This document shows positions 1-6,930 of a stretch of 7,872 bases of DNA, piece by piece; the stretch's first letter is position 1; every line of letters begins with the position of its first letter. The notes beneath the pieces were generated by a model. It saw nothing but the letters and a program-made list of their open reading frames with translations. It was not told the DNA's origin and made no database searches. Source of the stretch: an uncultured Clostridia bacterium (GTDB lineage: Bacteria; Bacillota; Clostridia; Oscillospirales; Ruminococcaceae); assembly GCA_947625455.1 (NCBI GenBank), contig CANQOJ010000103.1:1-7872 (forward strand), given 5' to 3'. A program made the translations under genes and the position numbers.

Positions 1-1052
1 GCCTTAATTCCCAGACCGCCTGCGCAGAAATGGCTCTGCGTATTTTGGGTATAGGCGAGGGAGATGAGGTTATAACCACCGCTTACACCTATACCGCTAC
101 TGCGTCGGTAGTTTGCCATGTAGGAGCAAAGCTGATTTTGGTTGATACTCAGCCCGACAGTTTGGAGATGAACTACGATGCGGTTGAAAATGCAATCACA
201 GATAAGACAAAAGCAATTATCCCTGTCGATCTCGGCGGCGTACCGTGTGATTATGACAGAATTTTTGAGATAGTTGATAGCAAAAAGTCACTTTTCAAGC
301 CGTCAAACGATATTCAGAAGGCAATAGGCAGAATTGCTGTATGTGCGGATACCGCTCATGCTTTCGGTGCAAAACGACACGGCAGAATGGTTGGAAGCAT
401 TGCGGATTTTTCGAGTTTCAGTTTTCATGCAGTTAAAAACCTCACTACTGCCGAGGGTGGAGCGCTGACATGGAAAACAATTTTGGGAATTGACGACAAT
501 GAAATCTACAAACAGCTTCAACTGCTAAGTCTTCACGGGCAATCCAAGGACGCGCTTGCAAAAACGCAGCTTGGCGCTTGGGAATACGATATTGTAGGCA
601 CTTATTACAAGTGCAATATGACAGATATTATGGGAGCGATCGGTCTTAAACAGCTTGAACGTTATCCAGAGATGCTTAAACGCAGAAAAGCGATCATAAA
701 GCGTTACGATGATGCGTTCAGACCGCTTGGCATAAAGACGCTTGACCACTACAACGATGAGCACGAATCATCAGGGCATTTATACATAACAAGAGTACCC
801 GGAATAACGGTTGAGCAGAGAAATGAAATAATCGTAAAAATGGCAGAGCAGGGCGTTGCGACGAATGTTCACTACAAGCCTTTGCCTATGCATACAGCGT
901 ACAAGAAACTAGGGTTTGACATCAAGGATTATCCGAACGCCAATAAGCAGTATGCAAACGAAATTACCCTGCCGCTGCATACCTGCCTTAGTGATGAAGA
1001 TGTAAGTTATGTGATGAACACATACACGGAGGTTTTGAAGAATTACCTATGA
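1..1052 (+). CDS. DegT/DnrJ/EryC1/StrS-family sugar aminotransferase, 5' partial
   Basis: This is a PLP-dependent enzyme that transfers an amino group to a keto-sugar nucleotide, probably a UDP-4-keto sugar as in PglE or WecE. That substrate is inferred from the family and from the initiating transferase that follows. The frame is open to the window edge (first whole codon at base 3), and the residues before the ATG at base 30, LNSQTACAE, continue the conserved DegT N-terminal region. That ATG is therefore internal, and roughly 50 residues are missing. Visible signatures are YTYTATASV; ADTAHAFGA, whose Asp (codon 348-350) should contact the PLP ring nitrogen; and SFHAVKNLTTAEGG, whose Lys (codon 435-437) is the expected Schiff-base lysine. 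The C-terminal NVHYKPLPMHTAY block is also typical of the family. A Lys-rich stretch (about bases 273-335) replaces the usual short helix link before the Asp motif. The stop overlaps the next start as ATGA. The class is secure, the sugar substrate is not. Confidence 0.93.
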   Translation, partial: LNSQTACAEMALRILGIGEGDEVITTAYTYTATASVVCHVGAKLILVDTQPDSLEMNYDAVENAITDKTKAIIPVDLGGVPCDYDRIFEIVDSKKSLFKPSNDIQKAIGRIAVCADTAHAFGAKRHGRMVGSIADFSSFSFHAVKNLTTAEGGALTWKTILGIDDNEIYKQLQLLSLHGQSKDALAKTQLGAWEYDIVGTYYKCNMTDIMGAIGLKQLERYPEMLKRRKAIIKRYDDAFRPLGIKTLDHYNDEHESSGHLYITRVPGITVEQRNEIIVKMAEQGVATNVHYKPLPMHTAYKKLGFDIKDYPNANKQYANEITLPLHTCLSDEDVSYVMNTYTEVLKNYL

Positions 1053-1813
1053 TGCTGTGCAAATGGGAGAAGCTGCCGCGTGAAATGCAGTGCAGTGAAG
1101 TCAGAGAGTACTATGACATCTTAAAAAGCAAACAGTGCAGTCTGTTTTTTAAAAGGCTTTTTGACATTATTGTTTCGCTTATTTTGCTTATAATTCTGTC
1201 ACCGGTTTTTCTTGTTCTTGCGATAGCAATAAAGATTGATTCAAAAGGTCCTGTTTTTTACAGGCAGGAGCGAGTGACGCAATATGGAAAGCATTTTAGA
1301 ATATTTAAGTTTCGTTCAATGGTTAACGGTGCGGACAAGAAAGGAACAGCCGTTACAGTCAGCAACGACCTGCGAATAACGAAAGTAGGCAAATTTATCC
1401 GAAAATACAGGCTTGACGAGATAAGTCAGCTTATTGACGTTCTTCGCGGAACAATGAGTTTTGTGGGAACGCGCCCAGAAGTTCCGAAATATGTGGAGCA
1501 TTATACTCCGGAGATGACGGCAACGCTGCTGCTTCCCGCAGGCGTGACGAGCCTTGCAAGCATTTATTACAAGGACGAAGCAGACCTTTTGAACGCCGCA
1601 GACAATCCTGACAGAACATACATAGATGAGGTGCTGCCGGGCAAGATGAAATACAATCTCAAAGAAATTAGGGAGTATGGGTTTTGGAAACAGATTATAG
1701 TTATGGTGAAAACAGTAGGTGCAGTATTCAAGATACAAAGTGAAGATAATATAAATGAAAGAATGACAGAATCAAATTATTCAATGAGTGCCGGAGGAAA
1801 AAATAATGAATGA
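1049..1813 (+). CDS. Undecaprenyl-phosphate sugar-1-phosphate transferase (PglC/WcaJ-type initiating transferase)
   Basis: Membrane enzyme that moves a sugar-1-phosphate from a UDP-sugar to undecaprenyl phosphate, the first step of building a lipid-linked glycan on the inner face of the membrane. The 254 residues form a small PglC-type protein without the multi-helix N-terminal domain of WbaP. After a polar 35-residue lead comes one hydrophobic segment (about 39-61) with the LSPVF proline expected of a re-entrant helix. Next are KGPVFYRQERV (66-76), FRIFKFRSM (83-91), RLDEISQL (121-128), whose Asp123-Glu124 matches the catalytic DE pair, and SFVGTRPEVP (137-146). A Ser/Asn-rich tail of about 20 residues ends it. 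The start overlaps the aminotransferase by 4 bases. GGAGG (1028-1032) lies 16 bases upstream, which is long, so translation is probably coupled. A second ATG at 1052 is equally possible. The amino-sugar gene upstream suggests a bacillosamine-like first sugar, but the substrate cannot be read from the sequence. Confidence 0.93.
   Translation: MMLCKWEKLPREMQCSEVREYYDILKSKQCSLFFKRLFDIIVSLILLIILSPVFLVLAIAIKIDSKGPVFYRQERVTQYGKHFRIFKFRSMVNGADKKGTAVTVSNDLRITKVGKFIRKYRLDEISQLIDVLRGTMSFVGTRPEVPKYVEHYTPEMTATLLLPAGVTSLASIYYKDEADLLNAADNPDRTYIDEVLPGKMKYNLKEIREYGFWKQIIVMVKTVGAVFKIQSEDNINERMTESNYSMSAGGKNNE
1793..1797 (+). promoter_or_regulatory. Ribosome binding site that fixes the start of the GT4 gene
   Basis: GGAGG lies 8 bases before the ATG at 1806. 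An in-frame GTG at 1788 sits upstream of this site and has no good site of its own, so the ATG at 1806 is preferred. The site lies inside the 3' end of the preceding transferase gene. Confidence 0.75.
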
Positions 1814-3068
1814 TAAAGAGCCTGTGGTTTGGATATTAAGCTATTTTGCCGGCGGACCATCGTATTGTCCGCGTGTTCCGGACTACAGCCTGGCTGAGTA
1901 TTTAAAAAGAAACGGTTATGAGGTTAAAATTTTTGCCGGAAGCGCTCTGCATAATACAGATACTAATTTTATCACTGACAGAACAAGATATCTTGAAAAA
2001 ATGGTTGACGGAGTACCATTTGTGTATATAAAGTCAAGGTCATATAAGTCAAAAAAAGGAGAGACTCTAAGCTTTTTTGATTATTACTTTAATCTTCTTA
2101 AAGTATATAAGAAATTCTCCGCACCTGATATTATAATATCTGCCATGCCTCAGCCGTTGGCTTGTCTTGCAGGAATTAAGATTGCAAAGAAATTTAAGAT
2201 TCCGTGTATAGCATATGTAGTAGATTTATGGCCTCTTTCTATTGTCGAGTATGCTGACTTTTCGGACAGAAATCCGATAATTCAAACTATGTATATGTTT
2301 GAAAAATGGGTTTACAAGAAATCAAGTCAGCTCGTTTTTACATGGGAAGGTGCGTATGATTATATCATAGATAAAAAATGGGATAATGTCATTCCGAAAA
2401 ATAAATTTCATTATATTAACATAGGCGTCGATTTAAAAACTTTTGAGTATAATTTATCTAATTATAGGATTTCTGATGAAGATATTGACAGTGATGTATT
2501 TACGGTCATGTACTGCGGAAGCGTAAGACAAGCTAACGATATAGGTACGGTTGTGGAGTGCGCTAAAAAGCTTTGCGGCGAAGGCTATGCAGATAAAATT
2601 AGATTTATTATATATGGCGACGGTCCGGATAGACAAATTTTATCTGATAAATGTGCAAGAGAAGGCATTTCCAATGTTGTCTTCAAGGGTTATATAGATA
2701 AAAAATATATACCGTATGTTCTTTCAAAAAGTGATTTAAACATTTTGAATTTAAAAGCCGCAGCTACCCAAAAGTACGGAAACAGTTCCAATAAGCTTTT
2801 TGAATATCTTGCTTCCGGAAATCCGGTTATTGCGAATATTGATGAAGGTAAATACCCGATAATCACAAGGTACGGGTGTGGAAAAGTGGTAGAAGCAGGT
2901 TCAATTGATGAATACGCAGATGGAATAAAGTATTTTTACGAATTGAATAATGAGCAAATGGGTAAATATCGCGAAAATGCTAAAAATACTGTAAAAATAT
3001 TTGATACTGAAAAATTAAATTCAGAGTGGGAAGCAATTATAAAAAAAGAGATATGTAAAATTGTATAA
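1806..3068 (+). CDS. GT4-family glycosyltransferase (WbuB-like)
   Basis: Probable retaining GT-B glycosyltransferase that adds a sugar to the lipid-linked intermediate in the cytoplasm. The 420 residues match the usual length. The N-terminal domain opens with VVWILSYFAGGPSY followed by PDYSLAEYLKRNGYEVKIFAG, the pattern seen in WbuB-like proteins where the lipid acceptor site and first Rossmann strand lie. The C-terminal nucleotide-sugar domain shows VMYCGSV (234-240), IIYGDGPDR (268-276), a GYIDKKYIPYVLSKSD stretch (295-310) and NKLFEYLASGNPVI (329-342), which carries the Glu of the GT4 donor site. The start at 1806 was chosen from the GGAGG site at 1793-1797; the gene overlaps its upstream neighbour by 8 bases. 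Parts are very AT-rich (12 G+C in the 60 bases from 2401), unlike the downstream wecB gene. The sugar donor and linkage are not predictable here. Confidence 0.9.
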   Translation: MNDKEPVVWILSYFAGGPSYCPRVPDYSLAEYLKRNGYEVKIFAGSALHNTDTNFITDRTRYLEKMVDGVPFVYIKSRSYKSKKGETLSFFDYYFNLLKVYKKFSAPDIIISAMPQPLACLAGIKIAKKFKIPCIAYVVDLWPLSIVEYADFSDRNPIIQTMYMFEKWVYKKSSQLVFTWEGAYDYIIDKKWDNVIPKNKFHYINIGVDLKTFEYNLSNYRISDEDIDSDVFTVMYCGSVRQANDIGTVVECAKKLCGEGYADKIRFIIYGDGPDRQILSDKCAREGISNVVFKGYIDKKYIPYVLSKSDLNILNLKAAATQKYGNSSNKLFEYLASGNPVIANIDEGKYPIITRYGCGKVVEAGSIDEYADGIKYFYELNNEQMGKYRENAKNTVKIFDTEKLNSEWEAIIKKEICKIV

Positions 3069-3079
3069 GTATAAAATAC

Positions 3080-3085
3080 GGAGGG
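3080..3085 (+). promoter_or_regulatory. Ribosome binding site that fixes a TTG start for wecB
   Basis: GGAGGG ends 5 bases before the TTG at 3091. The alternative in-frame TTG at 3061 would place this site inside the coding region, and the ATG at 3103 is 17 bases away. Starting at 3091 gives MKTIMLVFGTRPEAIK, the standard N-terminus of this family. Confidence 0.8.
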
Positions 3086-3090
3086 AAAAT

Positions 3091-4200
3091 TTGAAAACAA
3101 TAATGCTTGTTTTCGGCACACGACCCGAAGCAATAAAGATGTGTCCGTTGGTGAACGAATTAAAGCGGCACGATGAAATAAAAACGGTCGTCTGCGTTAC
3201 GGGACAGCATAGAAGTATGCTTGATCAAGTGCTTGAAGCATTTGACGTAGTGCCGGATTATGACCTTTCAATAATGAAGGACAAGCAGACGCTCTTCGAT
3301 ATTACAGCTAATATTCTGCTGAAAATCAAGGATGTGCTTGAAGATGTAAAGCCGGACGTGGTGCTGGTTCACGGCGACACCTCGACAACATTTGTCACCG
3401 CGCTTGCTTGCTTCTATCTGCAAATTCCCGTGGGTCATGTTGAAGCGGGTTTGCGGACATATAACATATATTCACCATATCCTGAGGAATTTAACCGCCA
3501 GGCTGTCAGCATTATAAGCCGCTACAACTTTGCACCGACCGAACTTTCAAAGCAGAATTTACTGCGTGAGGGCAAACCGGAGGACAGCATTTTTGTAACC
3601 GGAAACACGGCAATTGACGCGCTTAAAACAACGGTTCGCGAGGATTACACTCACCCCGAACTTGACTGGGCAAAGGGCAGCCGTCTTATTCTCATTACCG
3701 CGCACCGCCGTGAAAATTTAGGCAAGCCTATGCGGCAAATGTTCCGCGCAATAAGGCGGGTTATGGACGAATTTCCCGATGTAAAGGCAATTTATCCTAT
3801 ACATATGAACCCCGTTGTTCGTGAAACGGCGAACTCGATTCTTGGAAATGATGAAAGGATACATATAATTGAGCCGCTTGACGTGCTGGATTTTCATAAC
3901 TTCATGGCGCGAAGTTTCATGATTTTGACCGACAGCGGCGGCATTCAAGAAGAAGCGCCGAGCCTTGGTAAGCCTGTTTTGGTCATGCGCGACACGACCG
4001 AGCGCCCCGAGGGGATTGCCGCAGGAACGCTAAAACTTGTAGGTACAAACGAAGAAACCATTTATGCCGAATTTAAGCGCTTGCTGACCGATAAGGCGGA
4101 ATATGACAAGATGGCTAAGGCAAGTAATCCTTACGGCGACGGAAGAGCGTGCCAGAGGATAGTGGAAAATATTTTAAGTTATAATTCTACGGTCATATGA
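3091..4200 (+). CDS. wecB: UDP-N-acetylglucosamine 2-epimerase (non-hydrolysing)
   Basis: Cytoplasmic enzyme that interconverts UDP-GlcNAc and UDP-ManNAc, supplying ManNAc for surface glycans or teichoic-acid linkage units. The 369 residues (from the TTG at 3091) match the family length. Signatures in order are FGTRPEAIKM (8-17), VHGDTSTTF (93-101), HVEAGLRT (116-123), YPEEFNRQ (130-137), ITAHRRENLGKP (202-213) and ILTDSGGIQEEAPSLGKPVL (278-297), then RDTTERPEG (300-308). The catalytic residues known from E. coli WecB have counterparts at Asp96, Glu118, Glu132, Arg136 and His205. The gene lies 22 bases after the GT4 gene. It is visibly richer in G+C than the genes on both sides (31 of 60 bases from 3661). 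No UDP-ManNAc dehydrogenase or ManNAc transferase gene lies inside the window, so the use of the product is open. Confidence 0.96.
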   Translation: MKTIMLVFGTRPEAIKMCPLVNELKRHDEIKTVVCVTGQHRSMLDQVLEAFDVVPDYDLSIMKDKQTLFDITANILLKIKDVLEDVKPDVVLVHGDTSTTFVTALACFYLQIPVGHVEAGLRTYNIYSPYPEEFNRQAVSIISRYNFAPTELSKQNLLREGKPEDSIFVTGNTAIDALKTTVREDYTHPELDWAKGSRLILITAHRRENLGKPMRQMFRAIRRVMDEFPDVKAIYPIHMNPVVRETANSILGNDERIHIIEPLDVLDFHNFMARSFMILTDSGGIQEEAPSLGKPVLVMRDTTERPEGIAAGTLKLVGTNEETIYAEFKRLLTDKAEYDKMAKASNPYGDGRACQRIVENILSYNSTVI

Positions 4201-4254
4201 AAATTTAAAATCATTTTTACGCTAATAATTTCATTTGTGGTTAATTTTTCATAT
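4195..4254. repeat. AT-rich imperfect inverted repeat in the wecB-licD gap
   Basis: Bases 4195-4208 pair with 4241-4254 at 13 of 14 positions (mismatch 4204/4245) around a 32-base loop. The left arm covers the wecB stop codon. Only one G:C pair is present and no T-run follows, so this is not a normal intrinsic terminator. The rest of the 108-base gap is AT-rich, and I see no convincing promoter, only a weak TTGTGG (4235-4240) 18 bases before TATCTA (4259-4264). The arms may be chance in such AT-rich DNA. Confidence 0.3.
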
Positions 4255-4308
4255 TAAATATCTAATATCAGCCATATGTAAACACAAAATTGATGGTGAG
4301 GTTATAAT

Positions 4309-5124
4309 ATGACAGAATTGCAAAGCAGATTGCTTGAAATGTTAAAATGGTTTCATATGTTTTGCATTAAAAACAATATCACTTACTATGCTATAGGTGG
4401 AACAACACTTGGAGCGGTGCGACATAATGGATTTATTCCATGGGATGATGATATAGATGTCGGGCTTCCAAGATCGGATTATGAAAAACTAAAGCAAATT
4501 TCTGAAAGTGAGATTAATGGGAAGACAAATTATTTAATTGAATTTCCTTCTGACAAAAAAGAATATGTTGCAAGTTATGGTAAGATGTACGATACAACTA
4601 CCACATTAATAGAAAACACAAGATTTAAGGCTAAAAGAGGTATATACATAGATATATATCCTATTGACGGAATAGGTAATTCATATGAAGAGGCCTTAAA
4701 AAGATATAAACGTGCCAAAAAGTATATTTATTTATTGTATTTTAAGGTGTGCGAAATAAATTCTAGAAGGAAATGGTATAAAAACTTACTTATTTGTTTT
4801 TCACACTTGATTCCTAATTTTATTTTAGATCATAGAAAAATAGTTCGAGAAATTGAAAAAATCGGGAAAGAATGCGACTTTTACACAAGCAAATTTGTTG
4901 CAAATATTCCGGGAAATGCATATGAGAAAGAAATAATGCCGAGAGAATATTTTGGCAAGCCAACGCTTCATGTTTTTGAAAATACTGATATTTTTATTCC
5001 TGAAAGATGCGATGAATTTTTAACAACTATTTATGGTAATTGGAGACGAATGCCTCCTAAAGATAAGCAAGTTTCAGAACATGACTATATTTATTTTGAT
5101 CTCCATAAATCATTTCTCGAATAA
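4309..5124 (+). CDS. licD: LicD-family phosphotransferase
   Basis: Member of the LicD/FKTN/FKRP nucleotidyltransferase-fold family, which uses CDP-activated small molecules to attach phosphocholine or alditol phosphate to glycans. The 271 residues are normal for the family. The N-terminal core reads YYAIGGTTLGAVRHNGFIPW (26-45) followed at once by DDDIDVGLPRSDYEKL (46-61), with the metal-binding Asp cluster at 46-50. Next are KRGIYIDIYPIDGI (109-122) and, near the end, YGNWRRMPPKDKQVSEH (242-258), the usual C-terminal block. GGTGAGG (4295-4301) lies 7 bases before the ATG. The gene is strikingly AT-rich (17 G+C in the 60 bases from 4621) and is set apart by gaps of 108 and 68 bases, which suggests separate acquisition. 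No choline uptake, choline kinase or LicC-type gene is visible. The CDP-alditol-like genes downstream make an alditol phosphate a better guess for its donor than phosphocholine. Confidence 0.9.
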   Translation: MTELQSRLLEMLKWFHMFCIKNNITYYAIGGTTLGAVRHNGFIPWDDDIDVGLPRSDYEKLKQISESEINGKTNYLIEFPSDKKEYVASYGKMYDTTTTLIENTRFKAKRGIYIDIYPIDGIGNSYEEALKRYKRAKKYIYLLYFKVCEINSRRKWYKNLLICFSHLIPNFILDHRKIVREIEKIGKECDFYTSKFVANIPGNAYEKEIMPREYFGKPTLHVFENTDIFIPERCDEFLTTIYGNWRRMPPKDKQVSEHDYIYFDLHKSFLE

Positions 5125-5140
5125 AAGAAAAACAATAAAT

Positions 5141-5171
5141 TTGACTATGACAGTCCGGATATTTTCATTAT
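5141..5171 (+). promoter_or_regulatory. Possible internal promoter before the cytidylyltransferase gene
   Basis: TTGACT (5141-5146) is one base from the -35 consensus and lies in the 68-base gap after licD. The best -10 candidate, CATTAT (5166-5171), has four of six consensus bases and a long 19-base spacer. The gene following it has its own site, GAGGA (5182-5186), 6 bases before the ATG at 5193. Weak evidence; read-through from upstream is at least as likely. Confidence 0.22.
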
Positions 5172-5192
5172 CTGAGAAATTGAGGAAGAATT

Positions 5193-5885
5193 ATGACCTA
5201 CGCTTTGATCCTTTCAGGCGGAATAGGCAACCGAATGGGAGCAGACATACCTAAGCAATACATAGAATTTGGCGGGAAACCGATAATCAGTTACTCTCTG
5301 TTGGCTTTTGATTGCCACCCGCTTATTGACCGCATAGTCATCGTTGCAGAAAGTCAATGGCGCGGCGAAATTGATAAATGGCTTTGTGAATACAAAATCA
5401 AGAAAATTGCAGGCTATGCCGGCCCCGGTGAAACAAGGCAATATTCAATAATAAGCGGTCTAAAAGAAATAGAAAGGCTTGGCGGTGCAGATAAAGTTAT
5501 AATTCACGACGCGGCTCGTCCTCTTGTTTCTGAGGAACTAATCACATCCTGCATTGAAGGTCTTGAAGATTGCGATGGAGTTATGCCCGTTTTGCCTGCA
5601 AAAGATACGTTTTATCTGTTAGATGAACAAGGTATGGTTTCAAATCTTCTGCCGCGTTCACTTTTGGCAGCCGGACAAGCTCCCGAATCGTTTGATTACA
5701 AAAAATACTACTCAGCTAATATGTCGCTTTCACGCGAAGAAATTTTAAAAATAAACGGCAGTTCCGAACTTGCGCTTAAATGTGGACTTTCTGTAAAGAC
5801 TGTTCCCGGAGATGAAAGAAATATAAAAATAACTACTCCGAATGATTTGACACTTTTGGAGGCATATATGGAGGAAAGAAAATGA
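5193..5885 (+). CDS. IspD/TarI-like cytidylyltransferase (probable alditol-phosphate cytidylyltransferase)
   Basis: Predicted to join CTP and a phosphorylated alcohol to give a CDP-alcohol and pyrophosphate. The family includes IspD (methylerythritol 4-phosphate), TarI (ribitol 5-phosphate) and relatives making other CDP-alditols. The 230 residues are of family length. LILSGGIGNRMGADIPKQY (5-23) is the CTP-binding loop with Arg14 and Lys21 at the catalytic positions. VIIHDAARPLV (102-112) carries the metal-binding Asp106, and DERNIKITTPNDL (207-219) holds the C-terminal Lys212. The usual QTP-Q-F motif is altered to GQAPESF (161-167), close to the substrate side. It overlaps the dehydrogenase gene by 4 bases (ATGA), and its context of LicD, dehydrogenase, epimerase and glycosyltransferases argues for a surface-glycan role over the housekeeping isoprenoid IspD. 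Automatic annotation would probably call it ispD; the substrate is inferred from neighbours only. Confidence 0.88.
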   Translation: MTYALILSGGIGNRMGADIPKQYIEFGGKPIISYSLLAFDCHPLIDRIVIVAESQWRGEIDKWLCEYKIKKIAGYAGPGETRQYSIISGLKEIERLGGADKVIIHDAARPLVSEELITSCIEGLEDCDGVMPVLPAKDTFYLLDEQGMVSNLLPRSLLAAGQAPESFDYKKYYSANMSLSREEILKINGSSELALKCGLSVKTVPGDERNIKITTPNDLTLLEAYMEERK

Positions 5886-6919
5886 AAGCTTTGGTTTTGG
5901 AAGATATAGCGAAGCTTACATATAAAGATGTTCCCGATCCGGTGTTGAAACAGGGAGAAGTGATGCTGAAAATAAAAGCCTGCGGAATATGTTCAAGTGA
6001 TATTCCGAGAATTTTCAAAACAGGAACATATCATTTTCCAACCGTTCCCGGGCATGAATTTTCGGGAGAAATAATCGACTGCGCATCTGATGTTGACAAA
6101 TCGCTTATAGGTCAAAGAGCAGTGGCATTTCCGCTGCTGCCCTGTGGGAAATGCAACTCATGCTTGGAAGAAGAATATTCCCGCTGTTCGGACTATAATT
6201 ATTTTGGTTCGCGGTGTGACGGGGCATTTGCAGAATATCTTGCAGTACCTGTATGGAATATCGTAACATTTTCTGATAGGATACCGTATACGACTGCCGC
6301 GCTCTGCGAACCTGCTTCTGTTGCAAAACATTGTGTTGACAAAGGGCAGATTAAAAATACCGATACCGTAACGGTAATAGGTACGGGAACAATCGGTTTT
6401 CTGGCTGCATTATGGACAAGGTCAATGGGAGCAAAAAAAGTTATAGTTGTGGGACGTAATGAAAAGAAACTTGAATTTGCAAAAAAGCTTGGAATTGAGT
6501 TTACTATAAATATGGCAGAAGAAAATTTTGCGGAAAAATTTTCAGAAATTATGGACAACAACGGTTCAGACGTTGTTCTGGAATGTGTAGGAAGCGTTTC
6601 GGCAGTAGAAAACTCTATAAAATTTGCAAAAAAAGGCGGAAGAATAGTATTGACTGGTAATCCGGAAGGAGATATTTCCCTTAATAAAGATATTTACTGG
6701 AAAATTCTAAGGAACGAACTGACAGTCACCGGATCTTGGAATTCAAGCTATAAATCTGACATAAACAACTGGAAAGAAACAACAGCGGCTCTTGAGGATG
6801 GAAGCCTTGACATTGCAGGACTTATTACGCAAAAGTTTCCTCTTGAAAAGTATGAAGAAGCTTTGACAACAATCAGAGACCATAATATTTTTTCAGTGAA
6901 AGTAATGTTTGAAATATAA
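5882..6919 (+). CDS. Zinc-dependent MDR-family alditol-phosphate dehydrogenase (GatD/TarJ-like)
   Basis: Medium-chain zinc alcohol dehydrogenase, here probably acting as a reductase that turns a ketose phosphate into an alditol phosphate. The 345 residues are full length. Catalytic zinc ligands are visible as Cys37 (GICSSD), His58 (PGHE) and Glu143 (CEP). The structural zinc loop has Cys88, Cys91, Cys94 and Cys102. The Rossmann loop is VIGTGTIG (165-172). SSDIPRIFKTGTY, YNYFGSR and ILRNELTVTGSW closely resemble galactitol-1-phosphate 5-dehydrogenase (GatD). At the end of the second Rossmann strand it has VVGRNEKK where GatD has an Asp, so an NADPH preference is likely, fitting a biosynthetic reductase. 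A GGAGG site (5870-5874) precedes the ATG by 7 bases. No sugar-uptake PTS genes are nearby, which argues against galactitol catabolism. Class sure, substrate inferred. Confidence 0.9.
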   Translation: MKALVLEDIAKLTYKDVPDPVLKQGEVMLKIKACGICSSDIPRIFKTGTYHFPTVPGHEFSGEIIDCASDVDKSLIGQRAVAFPLLPCGKCNSCLEEEYSRCSDYNYFGSRCDGAFAEYLAVPVWNIVTFSDRIPYTTAALCEPASVAKHCVDKGQIKNTDTVTVIGTGTIGFLAALWTRSMGAKKVIVVGRNEKKLEFAKKLGIEFTINMAEENFAEKFSEIMDNNGSDVVLECVGSVSAVENSIKFAKKGGRIVLTGNPEGDISLNKDIYWKILRNELTVTGSWNSSYKSDINNWKETTAALEDGSLDIAGLITQKFPLEKYEEALTTIRDHNIFSVKVMFEI

Positions 6920-6923
6920 GGAG
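6918..6923 (+). promoter_or_regulatory. Ribosome binding site that favours a TTG start for the 3-epimerase gene
   Basis: AAGGAG ends only 1 base before the ATG at 6925 but 7 bases before the in-frame TTG at 6931. Normal spacing and the family N-terminus (MKKSKISASMM) favour the TTG. The site overlaps the dehydrogenase stop codon. Confidence 0.65.
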
Positions 6924-6930
6924 CATGGTT

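Noticed and set aside
3091..4200. FnlC/CapG-type epimerase for L-FucNAc, prompted by the WbuB-like GT4 next door
   Set aside because: The HVEAGLRT and PEEFNR motifs and the ITAHRREN block are of classical WecB type, and no FnlA or FnlB gene is present.
4201..4308. Intrinsic terminator after wecB
   Set aside because: The only stem found is almost all A:T with a 32-base loop and no following T-run.
4309..5124. LicD as a phosphocholine transferase
   Set aside because: No licA, licB or licC-type choline genes are in the window, and the cytidylyltransferase next door is IspD/TarI-like. Still possible if choline genes lie elsewhere.
5033..5254. Plus-strand 73-codon frame across the licD end and the following gap
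   Set aside because: It overlaps licD and the cytidylyltransferase in another frame, has no family features and no clear ribosome binding site.
5193..5885. Housekeeping IspD of the isoprenoid pathway
   Set aside because: The sequence family would fit, but the gene overlaps a dehydrogenase gene inside a glycan cluster, with no IspF or other MEP gene nearby. A cluster-specific CDP-alditol role is more economical, though not proven.
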